A DNA stretch of 64,000 bases from Pelagibius sp. (lineage in GTDB: Bacteria; Pseudomonadota; Alphaproteobacteria; Kiloniellales; Kiloniellaceae), in contig NZ_JANQKD010000034.1 in the NCBI RefSeq assembly GCF_028281305.1, forward strand, positions 1 to 64,000, given 5' to 3'. The notes under the pieces were generated by a model. It was not told where the DNA came from. It did no database searches and was given only the letters and a program-made list of their open reading frames with translations. Each line of letters begins with the position of its first letter. The stretch's first letter is position 1. Both the position numbers and the translations under genes were made by a program. This document shows, one piece after another, positions 39,209 through 48,275 of the stretch.

Positions 39209-40825
39209 TCAGAGATAGCGTTGTGCGTAGTAGCGCCCGAACTTCGCCGGGTCGCCACCAGCATCGTTGAGGAAATGCAGGATGTCTTCCGCAACACGGC
39301 GTCCGGTGATGTAGGCGCCATGCACCGCGAGAGGCTGATAATGGCGGTCGTAAGCCGGTGCCACCGCCTCCCCGGCCCAGAACAGCGGCAGCGTATCGCG
39401 CGGATCCTTCAGCGCCTCGCGCGCTTCCTTGGCCAGCATCCGGCCCTGGCGGCGCGGCGCAAAGGCAAGATATGAGTTGCCGCCCTTTGCGAAGGGATCC
39501 TTCGACCAGTCCTGACGCAGATAGTTCGGACGGAAGGTGCCGTTGCGGTCGGTCTTGCCCACCAGCACCGCCTTTTGGGTCCAGCGGCGATTGCGCCCAT
39601 AGATTCGCCCGATCGCCTCGAAGACATGGGCGATGGCCGCTTCGTCGTCCATGCCGGCGATCTGGTCATGGTCCTGGTTCATCAGCAGGCCCGTCAGCAC
39701 ATGCGGGCCGTGATGTTCCTTCGGGAAGGAGGAAAAGAAGGTTCGCGCCTTGCCTTGCGGGTTGCTCAGCACCGACATGTGACCCGATGATTCGCCACCG
39801 TCGTCAACCCACACGCGCTCCTTGAACTCCAGGCTGAACTTGGTGATGGCGCCCATGCGCACCAGCCCCAGCGCCTCGCACTTGCGGGGCGTCAGCAGCG
39901 GGCCGAAGATCGCATCGCCTTCGCCGCTGTCCGGGTTCAGCATGCCGGCGGAAAAGGTGCAGACCGCGCTGCGGCCGCGGAAGACCGCGCCACCGGCGGT
40001 GGTGACCGCAACCGTTCCGTCGGCCCGGCGCTCGACCTTAACGACCTTGCGTCCCGTGGACCCGGCCCGGCTCTTTTCTATCTTGCCGCCGGCCTTGCGA
40101 AACTCCTCGGCGATCTTCGCCGGTAGGGTATCGAAGCCACAGAGCCCGAAGGGTTTCACCGCGTCGTGCTCCATGCGCAATTCCTTGCGCTCCATCAACT
40201 GATCGATGATTGCATCGGTCTTGAGCCCGGCGATGGAGATCTCGTTCAGCGGCCCCGGCGTGTGGGCGGACAGCGTGTATTCCAGCAGTGCCAGCGCGCG
40301 CTTGGAGAGATCGTTCTTCTCGGCGTAGCGCTTGATGAAAGTCGCCGTCGTCATGTCGGCCTTGGTGGCGGCGTCGAACTCCTGGATCTTCTGCAAGGCA
40401 TCGGGCATCGACCAGAATTCCGGCTGGATGATCACCTCGGCCAGCATCTTGGTGCGCTGCCAGGGGCTGAAGAACATGCGGTTGCGCGGGATCTTCAGAA
40501 AGCCCATGCCGCATTTGTGGAAGGGCGAGGTGGTGAAGCCGTGTTTGCGCACCTCCCGCCAGAACTCGAGGTAGCGGTCCTGCTCGGCGATGTGGATGTA
40601 CTCCGCACCGCCTTCGACGGGTACCGGCTTGCCGCTTTTCTTCACGATATCGCGGCGCGAATACATGCGCCCGCCGATGCGGCTGGCCCCTTCCAGAAGC
40701 AGGACCTTCAGGCCCGCGACCTGCAGGTCGCGGGCCGCGGTCACGCCGCTGATTCCGGCACCGAGGACGATGCAGTCGTAGAGCGCGCTGGCGGATGATG
40801 AGGTGCTTGAAGCTGGCGTCGGCAT
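39209..40825 (-). CDS. FAD-dependent amine oxidase-family protein
   Basis: Flavoprotein of 538 aa. After a Ser-rich start the FAD-binding motif reads CIVLGAGISGVTAARDLQVAG and LLLEGASRIGGRM, and the C-terminal FAD contact is FWAGEAVAPAYDRHYQPLAVHGA. It belongs with monoamine or polyamine oxidase-like enzymes but the substrate is open. The start ATG at 40825 was chosen because the FAD motif begins shortly after; an upstream GTG-like frame is not supported. The 288-base gap upstream (40826-41113) has no gene that I can support. Confidence 0.85.
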   Translation of the reverse strand: MPTPASSTSSSASALYDCIVLGAGISGVTAARDLQVAGLKVLLLEGASRIGGRMYSRRDIVKKSGKPVPVEGGAEYIHIAEQDRYLEFWREVRKHGFTTSPFHKCGMGFLKIPRNRMFFSPWQRTKMLAEVIIQPEFWSMPDALQKIQEFDAATKADMTTATFIKRYAEKNDLSKRALALLEYTLSAHTPGPLNEISIAGLKTDAIIDQLMERKELRMEHDAVKPFGLCGFDTLPAKIAEEFRKAGGKIEKSRAGSTGRKVVKVERRADGTVAVTTAGGAVFRGRSAVCTFSAGMLNPDSGEGDAIFGPLLTPRKCEALGLVRMGAITKFSLEFKERVWVDDGGESSGHMSVLSNPQGKARTFFSSFPKEHHGPHVLTGLLMNQDHDQIAGMDDEAAIAHVFEAIGRIYGRNRRWTQKAVLVGKTDRNGTFRPNYLRQDWSKDPFAKGGNSYLAFAPRRQGRMLAKEAREALKDPRDTLPLFWAGEAVAPAYDRHYQPLAVHGAYITGRRVAEDILHFLNDAGGDPAKFGRYYAQRYL

Positions 40826-41113
40826 GATTCGCCCCCTGACGTGCGCGCGCCGCCGCCCGGCGGCGCCTGCCTGGTGAAACCGCATACCTGCAGGGAACCC
40901 CTGCCCGCGCTCCCTGCGGACAGACATGGATCACAACAGATTGGCGAACCCCCCGGCGCCGCTCCGCAAGAGCCGCAACGACGTCACGGCTCTCGCGCGG
41001 CCAAGTCTAAGCCGCAATCGAGGTTCGGACCAAGCAATAGCAGAAGCCCGAAGCGGAAAAGACGGAAACCCCGGGCTACTCCGAAAGGATGACAGGGTGT
41101 CTGAACGCTTCGG

Positions 41114-42193
41114 TCAACCGCCGGCGGCCGCGTCCGACATGCGCTGATAGACGTTACTGCTCCGGAAGTTTGGCCAGTGCTGAATCAACAGTTCGGCAGC
41201 GTTGCGGCCCTCTCCATCCCTGATTGTCGGGTCGGCCCCGTTGTCGAGCATTGCCTCAATCAACTGGGAGTTTGCGCTGAAGGTAACGGCCCAATGCAAC
41301 GGCGTTTCGCCGTTATCGTTCCTGGCATTGATCTTCGCCCCTGCTGCTTTCAGCATCGGAATTATGCTTTTGGCGGCCTCCATGTTCAGCCGCCTTTCTT
41401 CGTCGGTCTCCTCGTCGGAGCCGATGTCGTAGCCATGCTCGCGCATCACTTCGTCGACTACCCCGCGCAGATAGACCCAGTGCATTGGCGTCGACCCAAG
41501 GTCGTCAGCGGCGTGGACATCAGCACCGTACTGGATCAGCAAGGCCACCATTTCCGGTGCCAGTGTACCGCCTGCGGCAGCGTGGAGCGGTGTACCGTAC
41601 TCATCGTCCTGCGCAGTCAATGATGCACCCAGATCCAGGAGGCGCTTCGCCACTTCTGGGTTGGAAGACTCCGTGACCGCAAAGAAAAGCGGAGTCCACC
41701 CATTTTCAACCCTCGATTCGAGATTCGCCCCAGCCTCCGCAAGAACGGAGATGATCTGAGGGTTCTCATTTGCTTTGGCAGCAAGATGGATGGGCCTGAT
41801 GTTGCCCTTGATGGGCCTTTGAACCTCACCACCTCTGTCGATGAGCAATCTCAGGACAGCAGGGTTCGGATTCGACGTAGCAGCCGTAAAGACCGGTGTG
41901 GCACCAAGAATGTTTTGCGCATTCGGGTTCGCGCCGTGATCCAAAAGGTATTCTACGATGGAAAGGCTGTCGGTGTGATAGACAGCATCATGGAGCGGTG
42001 TTTCACCAAAGTCATTGGATGCGACCGCCGAAGCCCCGTTTTCAAGCTCGGCCTTCACGGTCTGGAGAGTCGCATCTTCCCAAAACTGCGCGCGACACAG
42101 GGTCGTGCAGTTCGCGACCTGGGCTGACTTGCACGATGCCAAAGAGAGGGCGGCGGCAGAGAGGCCAAATGCGAGTACTAGAGAACGAAGCAT
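41114..42193 (-). CDS. Ankyrin-repeat lipoprotein
   Basis: Secreted or lipid-anchored protein (359 aa). The signal (MLRSLVLAFGLSAAALSLASC) ends in the lipobox LASC. Ankyrin repeats follow from about residue 50, with recurring patterns such as TPLHDAVYH, a YLLDHGANPNAQN turn, TPLHAAAGG and ETPLHWAV. The start ATG at 42193 suits the signal peptide. Base composition is visibly lower in GC than the surroundings, suggesting recent acquisition. Such proteins usually mediate binding to other proteins in the periplasm. The partner is unknown. It is followed by an intergenic stretch and the amine oxidase gene, both on the same strand. Confidence 0.85.
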   Translation of the reverse strand: MLRSLVLAFGLSAAALSLASCKSAQVANCTTLCRAQFWEDATLQTVKAELENGASAVASNDFGETPLHDAVYHTDSLSIVEYLLDHGANPNAQNILGATPVFTAATSNPNPAVLRLLIDRGGEVQRPIKGNIRPIHLAAKANENPQIISVLAEAGANLESRVENGWTPLFFAVTESSNPEVAKRLLDLGASLTAQDDEYGTPLHAAAGGTLAPEMVALLIQYGADVHAADDLGSTPMHWVYLRGVVDEVMREHGYDIGSDEETDEERRLNMEAAKSIIPMLKAAGAKINARNDNGETPLHWAVTFSANSQLIEAMLDNGADPTIRDGEGRNAAELLIQHWPNFRSSNVYQRMSDAAAGG

Positions 42194-42304
42194 GTAGTCT
42201 ATGGTCCTGGTTTCACGGCAGAAGCTTCTCCAAAGACTCAAGGCAAGCCCCTTGCTCTTCAACCTTGGCGCGATACAGAGAGAGATTCAAGGCCCAAGCG
42301 TAGA

Positions 42305-42330
42305 GGCGGCCCGGCGGATGCCGGGCCGCC
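42305..42330 (-). terminator. Perfect GC-rich hairpin after the RbsB-type importer operon
   Basis: GGCGGCCCGGC and GCCGGGCCGCC form an 11-base perfect stem around a 4-base loop, 26 bases beyond the stop of the binding-protein gene. The minus-strand sequence after it is TCTACG, so there is no U-run on that strand; on the plus strand it is followed by CTTTCC. It isolates the transporter operon from the ankyrin gene. Confidence 0.7.
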
Positions 42331-42355
42331 CTTTCCTACCCAGGCCGGACTGTGT

Positions 42356-43417
42356 CTAGCGGATGCCTTTCTCGATCAGGGGAATCAGCGCACCGATGGT
42401 CTGCGGCGTAACCGTGCCGGACCCGGTGTTGGTGAAGAGCCCGGTGAAGCCGTACCTGGCCGAGAGCACGCACTGGGTCACCGGCAGGAAACCCTGCAGG
42501 TAGAGCTGCTGATCCAGGACCGTCGAGATCCAGCCGTCCTCCAGGCCGTCGATGGTCGCGGGCGCGAGATCAATGCCGCCGACCACGACATCACCCGGCT
42601 GCTTGCCGGCATCCTCCAGCGCCTTCGGAATGAACGCGGTAACGCCGCCGTGCTGGGTGCCGATCGCCTTCACGTCCGGATTGTTGGCCAGATAGGCGGC
42701 GAGAATCGGCACGACAAGCGAGGAGTCCGAGTTCACCTCCGGCGAGATCTCCAGATAGTCGACCGAGAGCCCGGCCTCTTCCAGCGCCGTTTTGAGGCCC
42801 AATGTACTCTGGCCCCGCTCGGCCTCCGACAGCAGGCCGTAGACCAGGGCCTTGTCGCCGGAGCCGAGGCCCTGAGCCACCATCGACTGGCCGGTGATGT
42901 AGCCGCCGGTGTAAAGGTCGACGCCCGCATAGCCGAAACCGCCGGCCTGATGTTCCTTATAGAGTTCGGTGAGAGGCGCGTTGCCGCTGGTCACCACGAT
43001 CCCCGCCGAGCGCGCCTCCGTGACCAGATCCGCAAAAGCGTCGCTGCCGGGATGCCCCATGATGCCGATGCAGGTGGGGCTTGCCGCCAATCCCTCGCGG
43101 AAGTGGTTCAGCATGGTCTCCGGCTGCCAGGCGGAGTACTGCTCGATCAACTCCAGGCCGAAAGCCTTGGCGGCGTCGCGGGCGCCGGTGGTTCGCGCCA
43201 GGGTCGCGCCGTCGCCGGCATTGCCGCCCATCTGCATGTACATCACCATACCCTCGCCCAGCATCCCCTCGGTGCTCTGCGCCTGTGCCGGCGCTGCGGC
43301 CAGGGCGATCACAGAGGCGAGGCCCAGGGCAAACCCGATCTGCGTGCGGCCGCCCTGTCTCGTTATGCCCTCTCTTGCTCCGCGCTGGCTCGACATCGTC
43401 GCTGCGTTCCACTGCAT
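42356..43417 (-). CDS. RbsB-type sugar-binding protein of an ABC importer
   Basis: Periplasmic sugar-binding protein (353 aa) of the CUT2 class. After a charged N-terminus comes the signal core TQIGFALGLASVIALAAAPAQAQ. The fold shows AASPTCIGIMGHPGSDAF, NAPLTELYKEHQAGGFGYAG and a C-terminal VLDQQLYLQGFLPVTQ. The ATG at 43417 has GGAGG upstream. It is the last gene of a regulator-ATPase-permease-binding protein unit. The ligand is unknown; nearby aldose epimerase and DapA-family lyase genes suggest a pentose or hexose. Confidence 0.88.
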   Translation of the reverse strand: MQWNAATMSSQRGAREGITRQGGRTQIGFALGLASVIALAAAPAQAQSTEGMLGEGMVMYMQMGGNAGDGATLARTTGARDAAKAFGLELIEQYSAWQPETMLNHFREGLAASPTCIGIMGHPGSDAFADLVTEARSAGIVVTSGNAPLTELYKEHQAGGFGYAGVDLYTGGYITGQSMVAQGLGSGDKALVYGLLSEAERGQSTLGLKTALEEAGLSVDYLEISPEVNSDSSLVVPILAAYLANNPDVKAIGTQHGGVTAFIPKALEDAGKQPGDVVVGGIDLAPATIDGLEDGWISTVLDQQLYLQGFLPVTQCVLSARYGFTGLFTNTGSGTVTPQTIGALIPLIEKGIR

Positions 43418-43559
43418 CACTCGTTCCTCCATTTCTTTGATTATCGTTGTCTCCTGTCCGGCCTTTACCGGGGACCAAGCGCCCGGGATCAGGCATGCGG
43501 ACTGCCGGCCGGCTTTGAGCAGTCCGCAAAACATCAACAGACGCACCGCAACGGCAACC

Positions 43560-44555
43560 TCAGCCGTCGCGCCGCAAGAGGCGGCGCAGGGCCGCCAGAC
43601 GGCCGGGGTCTTCCACCAGAAGGTGAAAGATCACCGCGCCGATAAACACGAGCCCGACGACGGCGCGCACCCAGAAGCCCTGGATGCCGCTGGCCACCAG
43701 TCCGGCCTCGATCATGACAATGATGAAAGCCCCGAAGAAGGAGCCGACGATGCTGCCCTGCCCGCCGAAGATCGAGGTGCCGCCGATGAAGACCGCCGCC
43801 AGGGCGATCAGCAGATAGCCCTGCCCCTGCGTGTTGAAAAAGTTCCGGTTTTCAAGGGTCAGCAGCACGGCGGCAAAGGCGGCCAGCACACCCATCAGGG
43901 TGAAGAGCTTGATGCGCTCCCGGTTGACGGAAATGCCGACCACCCGGGCCACCTTGGCGTTGTCGCCGATGAACAGCAGATGCTCGCCGAAGCGGTGCCG
44001 GTTCAGCAGGAACCAGAGGAAGATGGCAAGCGCCAGGACCCAGAGCGATTGCACCGGCAGAGCGCCGATGCGCCCGACGAAGACCTCCCAGACCGCGGTA
44101 TCGCGGATGGTGCGGATGTTATAGGAGAGCCCGCCCGACACCACGGTCGTGATCCCGCCCCAGAAGAACTGCATGGCGAGAGTGGCGATGATCGAGGGCA
44201 CGCCGATCCCGGCAACCAGGATGCCGTTCACCAGGCCGATCAGCGCCCCGCCGGCCAGCGCCGCCAGAAAGGCCAGCCAGGTCAGCTCATAGGTCTTGAA
44301 GAGATAGGCGAAGATGAAACCCGAGAAGGCGATGACCGAGGGAAAGGAAAGGTCGATCTCCCCCGCCGCGATCACCAGCGTCAGGCCCAGCGCCAGCACC
44401 AGGACCGGCGGCACGGTGGTCAGGAAGGAGGTGTAGATGCGGTAGCCGAGGAAGACGTTGGGCGCCAGGATCATGAAGAGGCCCACCAGGGCCAGAAAGA
44501 CGCCGATGATCGGCAGGCCTTCCACCTGCGGCAGACGCCGTGCCTCCGGCTTCAT
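43560..44555 (-). CDS. RbsC-type ABC importer permease (system A)
   Basis: Inner-membrane permease (331 aa) with about nine membrane segments. It has the CUT2 markers GEIDLSFPSVIAFSGF in the first third and AALAAVFIGGTSIFGGQGS later. Its start overlaps the ATPase stop by 4 bases. It would form a homodimeric channel. It is a paralogue of the permease at 48238-49248. Confidence 0.92.
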   Translation of the reverse strand: MKPEARRLPQVEGLPIIGVFLALVGLFMILAPNVFLGYRIYTSFLTTVPPVLVLALGLTLVIAAGEIDLSFPSVIAFSGFIFAYLFKTYELTWLAFLAALAGGALIGLVNGILVAGIGVPSIIATLAMQFFWGGITTVVSGGLSYNIRTIRDTAVWEVFVGRIGALPVQSLWVLALAIFLWFLLNRHRFGEHLLFIGDNAKVARVVGISVNRERIKLFTLMGVLAAFAAVLLTLENRNFFNTQGQGYLLIALAAVFIGGTSIFGGQGSIVGSFFGAFIIVMIEAGLVASGIQGFWVRAVVGLVFIGAVIFHLLVEDPGRLAALRRLLRRDG

Positions 44556-45343
44556 GGCCGCCCCTCCCCGGCGCCATCGCGGCCATGCTGCAGATCGATC
44601 AGCGCCGCCGTCAGATCGGACAGCGACATCTCACCCCTTGTGATCTCGCGCACGATGCGGCCGCGGTCCAGGACGACCAGGCGGTCGGCCAGCTCGTGGA
44701 CATGGGCCAGATTGTGCTCGATGTAGACGCAGGCACGGCCCGAATCCTTGATGTGACGCACAAAGTCCAGGACCTTGCGCACCTCCTTGATGGCAAGCGC
44801 CACCGTCGGCTCGTCGAGCACGATGAGGTCGGCGTCGAAATGCATGGCCCGGCCGATGGCAACCCCCTGGCGTTCACCGCCGGAAAGCTGAGAGACCGGG
44901 CTGTCCGCGTCGATCCCGACACCGCGAAAACCAATCTCGTTCAGCAGCACCTCGTTGGCGATCCGCTTCTGCTCTTTCACCTTGATGAAGCCGAGGCGGT
45001 TGGTGATCTGTCGGCCGACGAAGAAGTTGCGCCACAGCGGCTGCTTCTCGCCGAGGGACTTCTCCTGATAGACGGTCTCGAAGCGCAGTTCGTGGGCGCG
45101 GCCGACGGAGTAGGTCTCCCAGTCGACCTTCTGGTCGCGGATGTAGAGGTTGCCGGCGCTGGGGCGCTCGACCCCGGTCATGATCTTGATCAGGGTCGAC
45201 TTGCCGGCCCCGTTGTCGCCGATCAACCCAACGATCTCGTTACGGCCGACGGCAAAATCGATGTCGCTGAGGGCCTGGACATTCCCGTAGTGCATCTGCA
45301 CGCCCTCCAGACGCACAACGTCGCTGTACCCCGGCTCACTCAT
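44552..45343 (-). CDS. ABC importer ATP-binding protein, single-domain CUT2 type (system A)
   Basis: Cytoplasmic ATPase of 263 aa. Walker A is LIGDNGAGKSTLIK, the signature is LSGGERQGVAIGRAM, Walker B is LIVLDEPTVAL and the switch His is in YIEHNLAHV. Ribose-type ATPases usually have two fused halves of about 500 aa; this one is a single domain, like FrcA, so a homodimer is expected. A long purine-rich leader (complement of 45345-45395) precedes it. It follows the GntR regulator by 84 bases. Confidence 0.92.
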   Translation of the reverse strand: MSEPGYSDVVRLEGVQMHYGNVQALSDIDFAVGRNEIVGLIGDNGAGKSTLIKIMTGVERPSAGNLYIRDQKVDWETYSVGRAHELRFETVYQEKSLGEKQPLWRNFFVGRQITNRLGFIKVKEQKRIANEVLLNEIGFRGVGIDADSPVSQLSGGERQGVAIGRAMHFDADLIVLDEPTVALAIKEVRKVLDFVRHIKDSGRACVYIEHNLAHVHELADRLVVLDRGRIVREITRGEMSLSDLTAALIDLQHGRDGAGEGRP

Positions 45344-45344
45344 G

Positions 45345-45395
45345 CTCCCTTCGCCCTCCTTCTCCCTCTCTTTGTCCCCGTCTCTTTCTCTCTCG
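45345..45395 (-). other. Polypurine leader upstream of the ATPase gene
   Basis: On the minus strand these 51 bases are almost all A or G (interrupted by only a few pyrimidines), with several AGGAG/GGGAG motifs ending directly before the ATG at 45343. It can serve as an extended ribosome-binding region, and mirror-like polypurine tracts can also adopt unusual structures. Confidence 0.6.
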
Positions 45396-45427
45396 CAGGG
45401 CAGCAGCTCTGCGCAATGGCGCGACGG

Positions 45428-46189
45428 CTAGTTGTAAAAAGCGGCGGGCTCCCGCTTCTTCGGCAGCTTCAGCGCCGCCAGAACATCCGCCTTGGCATTC
45501 TTCAAGAGCCTGCGCATCGCAGACCGGGCGGTTTCAGGGTCGCGCTTCTCAATGGCCCGGAGCACCGCCTTGTGGCCCGGTAGCGAGGTGACGTGGGCGT
45601 CGGGTCGCGCCGAGCTGGAGAGCCGGAAGGAAACGGCCAGCGCCGTTTCAATCAACGATCCCAGCGACCCCATGAACTGGTTGCCGGAGGCGGTGAGGAT
45701 GGCCTGATGGAACCTCAGATCGGTCGCCACGACGGCATCGCTGCCGCTCGGCGCCTGCTCCATTGCCTCGAACGCCTCCTGAATGGCTGCAAGCTCCGCT
45801 TTGCTGCGGCGCTGTGCTGCCATGGCCGCGCCGGAGGGTTCGATAATCTGGCGCATCTCGAAGAGGCTCTCGACCAGGTCTTCGACGGGTGCGGCCTCGA
45901 AATGCCAGGCCAGCACATCCGGGTCGAGCATGTTCCACTCGCCCCGCGCCCGGACGCGCGTGCCGACCTTGGGCTTGGACTCCAGCAAGCCCTTGGCGGC
46001 GAGCACCTTGATCGCCTCGCGCAGCGCAGTGCGGGAAACGTCGAGCGCAATACTGAGATCGGCTTCGCTGGGCAGCAGCGTCTCGGCGGGCAGCTCGCCG
46101 CTGATGATGCGCACGCCCAGATCGTGCGCGACCAGTCCATGCAGGCTGCGCTTCGAGTAGGTCTTGCTAGAGCGTCGCGTCCCTGACAC
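45428..46189 (-). CDS. GntR/FadR-family transcriptional regulator
   Basis: DNA-binding regulator (253 aa from the GTG at 46189, six bases after AAGGA; an in-frame TTG at 46225 is weaker). The N-terminal winged helix has LLPSEADLSIALDVSRTALREAIKVLAAKGL; the C-terminal FCD-type ligand domain has EMRQIIEPSGAAMAAQRR, TDLRFHQAILTASGN and GHKAVLRAIEKRDPETARSAM. The domain binds organic acids through metal-bound His/Asp residues, so an aldonate or keto acid is a likely inducer. It heads the system A importer unit and is divergent from the aldose epimerase gene. Confidence 0.92.
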   Translation of the reverse strand: MSGTRRSSKTYSKRSLHGLVAHDLGVRIISGELPAETLLPSEADLSIALDVSRTALREAIKVLAAKGLLESKPKVGTRVRARGEWNMLDPDVLAWHFEAAPVEDLVESLFEMRQIIEPSGAAMAAQRRSKAELAAIQEAFEAMEQAPSGSDAVVATDLRFHQAILTASGNQFMGSLGSLIETALAVSFRLSSSARPDAHVTSLPGHKAVLRAIEKRDPETARSAMRRLLKNAKADVLAALKLPKKREPAAFYN

Positions 46190-46263
46190 TGTTTTTCCTT
46201 GCGGCGCAACGAGGCGCAGTCGCAACGCCGATGGGAGGATCCGGGCGACCTGACGACCGGCTT

Positions 46264-46280
46264 ATTCCTCATACAATATG
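46264..46280. promoter_or_regulatory. Candidate GntR operator between regulator and aldose epimerase genes
   Basis: The 17 bases ATTCCTCATACAATATG recur with one change at 51284-51300. The core is the interrupted palindrome CATA-N3-TATG. It lies 75 bases upstream of the GntR start and 86 bases before the divergent epimerase, well placed to control both and the importer that follows the regulator. Confidence 0.65.
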
Positions 46281-46365
46281 CTGATAGGTTAGCGGAACCG
46301 CGGCGCGGGTCAAGCGGCCAGGCAGGAACCACGGTGAATGGACCGCATCGAGGGGGACCGGAGCG

Positions 46366-47310
46366 ATGCAGGAAAAGGGCGTAAGTGCGACGTCAGACAG
46401 CGGCGAGCGCGTCACTCTGAGAGCCGGCAGGGCCGAGTTGGAGCTGAGCCTCGAAGGCGGCTGCATCACCGCCTTTCGATGGCATCGCGAGGGAAACCCG
46501 ATCGACTGGATGCGCCCGGCCCCATCCACCGCCAGCTTTGCACCGACGGAGGCAGCCTGCTTTCCCCTGGTCCCCTATTCAAACCGCATCCGCGAAGGCC
46601 GCTTCTCCTTCGAGGGGGAGAGCTACCAGCTGGCCCCGAACTTTCCGCCGGAACGCCACGCGATCCACGGCCACGGCTGGCAGAACCGCTGGCGCGCGGC
46701 CAACCAGGCTGCCGACGCCGTCACCCTGGTGTTCGACTATCCTGAGGACAGCGACGGGGACGGCAGTGACTGGCCTGCAAGCTATCGCGCCGAACAGCGC
46801 TTCGAATTGAGCGAACAGGATCTGATGGTCGAGATCGCCGTGAGCAACACCGGCACGCGGGTGATGCCGGCGGGCCTCGGCCTCCATCCCTACTTTCCGC
46901 GGACGCCGGAATGCCGGCTGACTGCGGCCATCGGGCGCATGTGGGAAAGCGATGCCGAAGTGATGCCAGCAGACCTGGTGGTCCCGCCACCGGACCGCGA
47001 TCCCAGCCGCGGCATCCAGCCGGCCAAGGCCGGGCTCGACAACTGTTTCACCGACTTCGGCGGACAGGCGGTTATGGAATGGCCGGAGTGGGGCGCCAAG
47101 CTGACCATGACATCGGAAGCAGTGCTGGGCTTCCTCGTGGTCTACACGCCTCCGGGCGAGCGCTTCTTCTGTGTCGAGCCGGTCTCGGCGATCACCGACG
47201 CTGTGAACCTGGCGCAGCAGGGCCGCTCTGACAGCGGCTTCCGCAGCCTGGCCCCCGGCGCGCGCTTTGCCGCCCGCACCGTGTTCACACCGCACCTGGA
47301 AGCAGGCTGA
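46366..47310 (+). CDS. Aldose 1-epimerase family protein
   Basis: Mutarotase-like enzyme (314 aa) interconverting alpha and beta anomers. The family marks are PLVPYSNRIREGRF, AIHGHGWQNRW with the catalytic His, the LGLHPYFPRTP segment, and the Glu in FFCVEPVSAITDA near the C-terminus. It is transcribed away from the GntR regulator and its stop overlaps the start of the DapA-family gene by one base (TGATG), so the two are coupled. A role in preparing the beta-anomer for a sugar dehydrogenase fits the region. Confidence 0.92.
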   Translation: MQEKGVSATSDSGERVTLRAGRAELELSLEGGCITAFRWHREGNPIDWMRPAPSTASFAPTEAACFPLVPYSNRIREGRFSFEGESYQLAPNFPPERHAIHGHGWQNRWRAANQAADAVTLVFDYPEDSDGDGSDWPASYRAEQRFELSEQDLMVEIAVSNTGTRVMPAGLGLHPYFPRTPECRLTAAIGRMWESDAEVMPADLVVPPPDRDPSRGIQPAKAGLDNCFTDFGGQAVMEWPEWGAKLTMTSEAVLGFLVVYTPPGERFFCVEPVSAITDAVNLAQQGRSDSGFRSLAPGARFAARTVFTPHLEAG

Positions 47311-48275
47311 TGGCCGAAGGCACAGCGCGAAACCCGGGCGGATTTCATGGCATCTATCCCATGCTCTACGCCTTTTTCGATTCCGAAGACCGTCTCGACC
47401 GCGCCGCCATGCGCCGTCAGGTCGACGCCTGCCTGGCCGCCGGCGCGCACGGCATCGCCGCCCTGGGTCTCGCCACAGAGGTTTCCAAGCTCAGCGAGGC
47501 GGAACGCCGGCAGGTCATGGACTGGGTCTGCGAGGACGTCGCCGGGCGGCGGCCCGTCGCGCTGACCATCTTCGCCGCCTCCGTCGAGGAGCAGGTCGCC
47601 ATGGGCCGCGCTGCGCGGGCCGCAGGCGCGGACTGGCTGATCCTGCAACCGCCGCCGGTCAAAGGTTTGCCGGAAAGCGACTACATACGCTTCTTCGGTG
47701 CGGTGGCTGATAAGCTCGACTGCCCGGTCGCCATTCAGAACGCGCCCGACTACATCGGCATCGGGCTTTCAACCCCCGGCCTGCTGGAGCTCAACCGCCA
47801 GCACCCCAACGTCTGCATCGTGAAGGGAGAGGGCCCGGCCCTCACCATCCGGCAGGTGATCGAGGAAACCGAGGGCCGCCTGGCGGTCTTCAACGGCCGC
47901 GGCGGGCTGGAACTGCCCGACAATCTGCGCGCCGGCTGTGTCGGGCTGATCCCGGCGCCGGACTGCTTCGACCGCCAGATCGCCATCTTCGAAGCGATGC
48001 GCCGCGGCACGGCAGAGGGCGAGCGCGAGGCGGAAGCCTTGTACCGCGAGATTCTGCCGGCCATCACCTTTGTCATGCAATCCATCGACACCCTGCTCTG
48101 CTACGGCAAGCGGGTCGCCGCGCTGCGTCTGGGGCTCAGCGTCCATGACCGGGCGCCGGCCCTGGCGCCCAGTGCCTTCGGCCTGGACTGCGCCAGGCGC
48201 TACGCGGAAGCGCTGGGACCTCTGGACGGAAGCGCCTCTAGCCCTGGCGGCGCAGCAGCAGCGCGTAGACGGTAA
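47310..48275 (+). CDS. DapA-family lyase/dehydratase, keto-deoxy-sugar-acid type
   Basis: Class I TIM-barrel lyase (321 aa). The Schiff-base Lys is in CIVKGEG (Lys172). The usual YNxP catalytic tyrosine motif of DapA is changed: the place reads QNAP (143-146), as I recall for L-2-keto-3-deoxyarabonate dehydratase (QDAP). This favours dehydration of a 2-keto-3-deoxy-pentonate to alpha-ketoglutaric semialdehyde over aldol cleavage, and would fit the pentonate-type dehydratase at 27394-29175. The C-terminus is Ala/Arg-rich and its last 38 bases overlap the convergent permease gene. Confidence 0.85.
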   Translation: MAEGTARNPGGFHGIYPMLYAFFDSEDRLDRAAMRRQVDACLAAGAHGIAALGLATEVSKLSEAERRQVMDWVCEDVAGRRPVALTIFAASVEEQVAMGRAARAAGADWLILQPPPVKGLPESDYIRFFGAVADKLDCPVAIQNAPDYIGIGLSTPGLLELNRQHPNVCIVKGEGPALTIRQVIEETEGRLAVFNGRGGLELPDNLRAGCVGLIPAPDCFDRQIAIFEAMRRGTAEGEREAEALYREILPAITFVMQSIDTLLCYGKRVAALRLGLSVHDRAPALAPSAFGLDCARRYAEALGPLDGSASSPGGAAAARRR

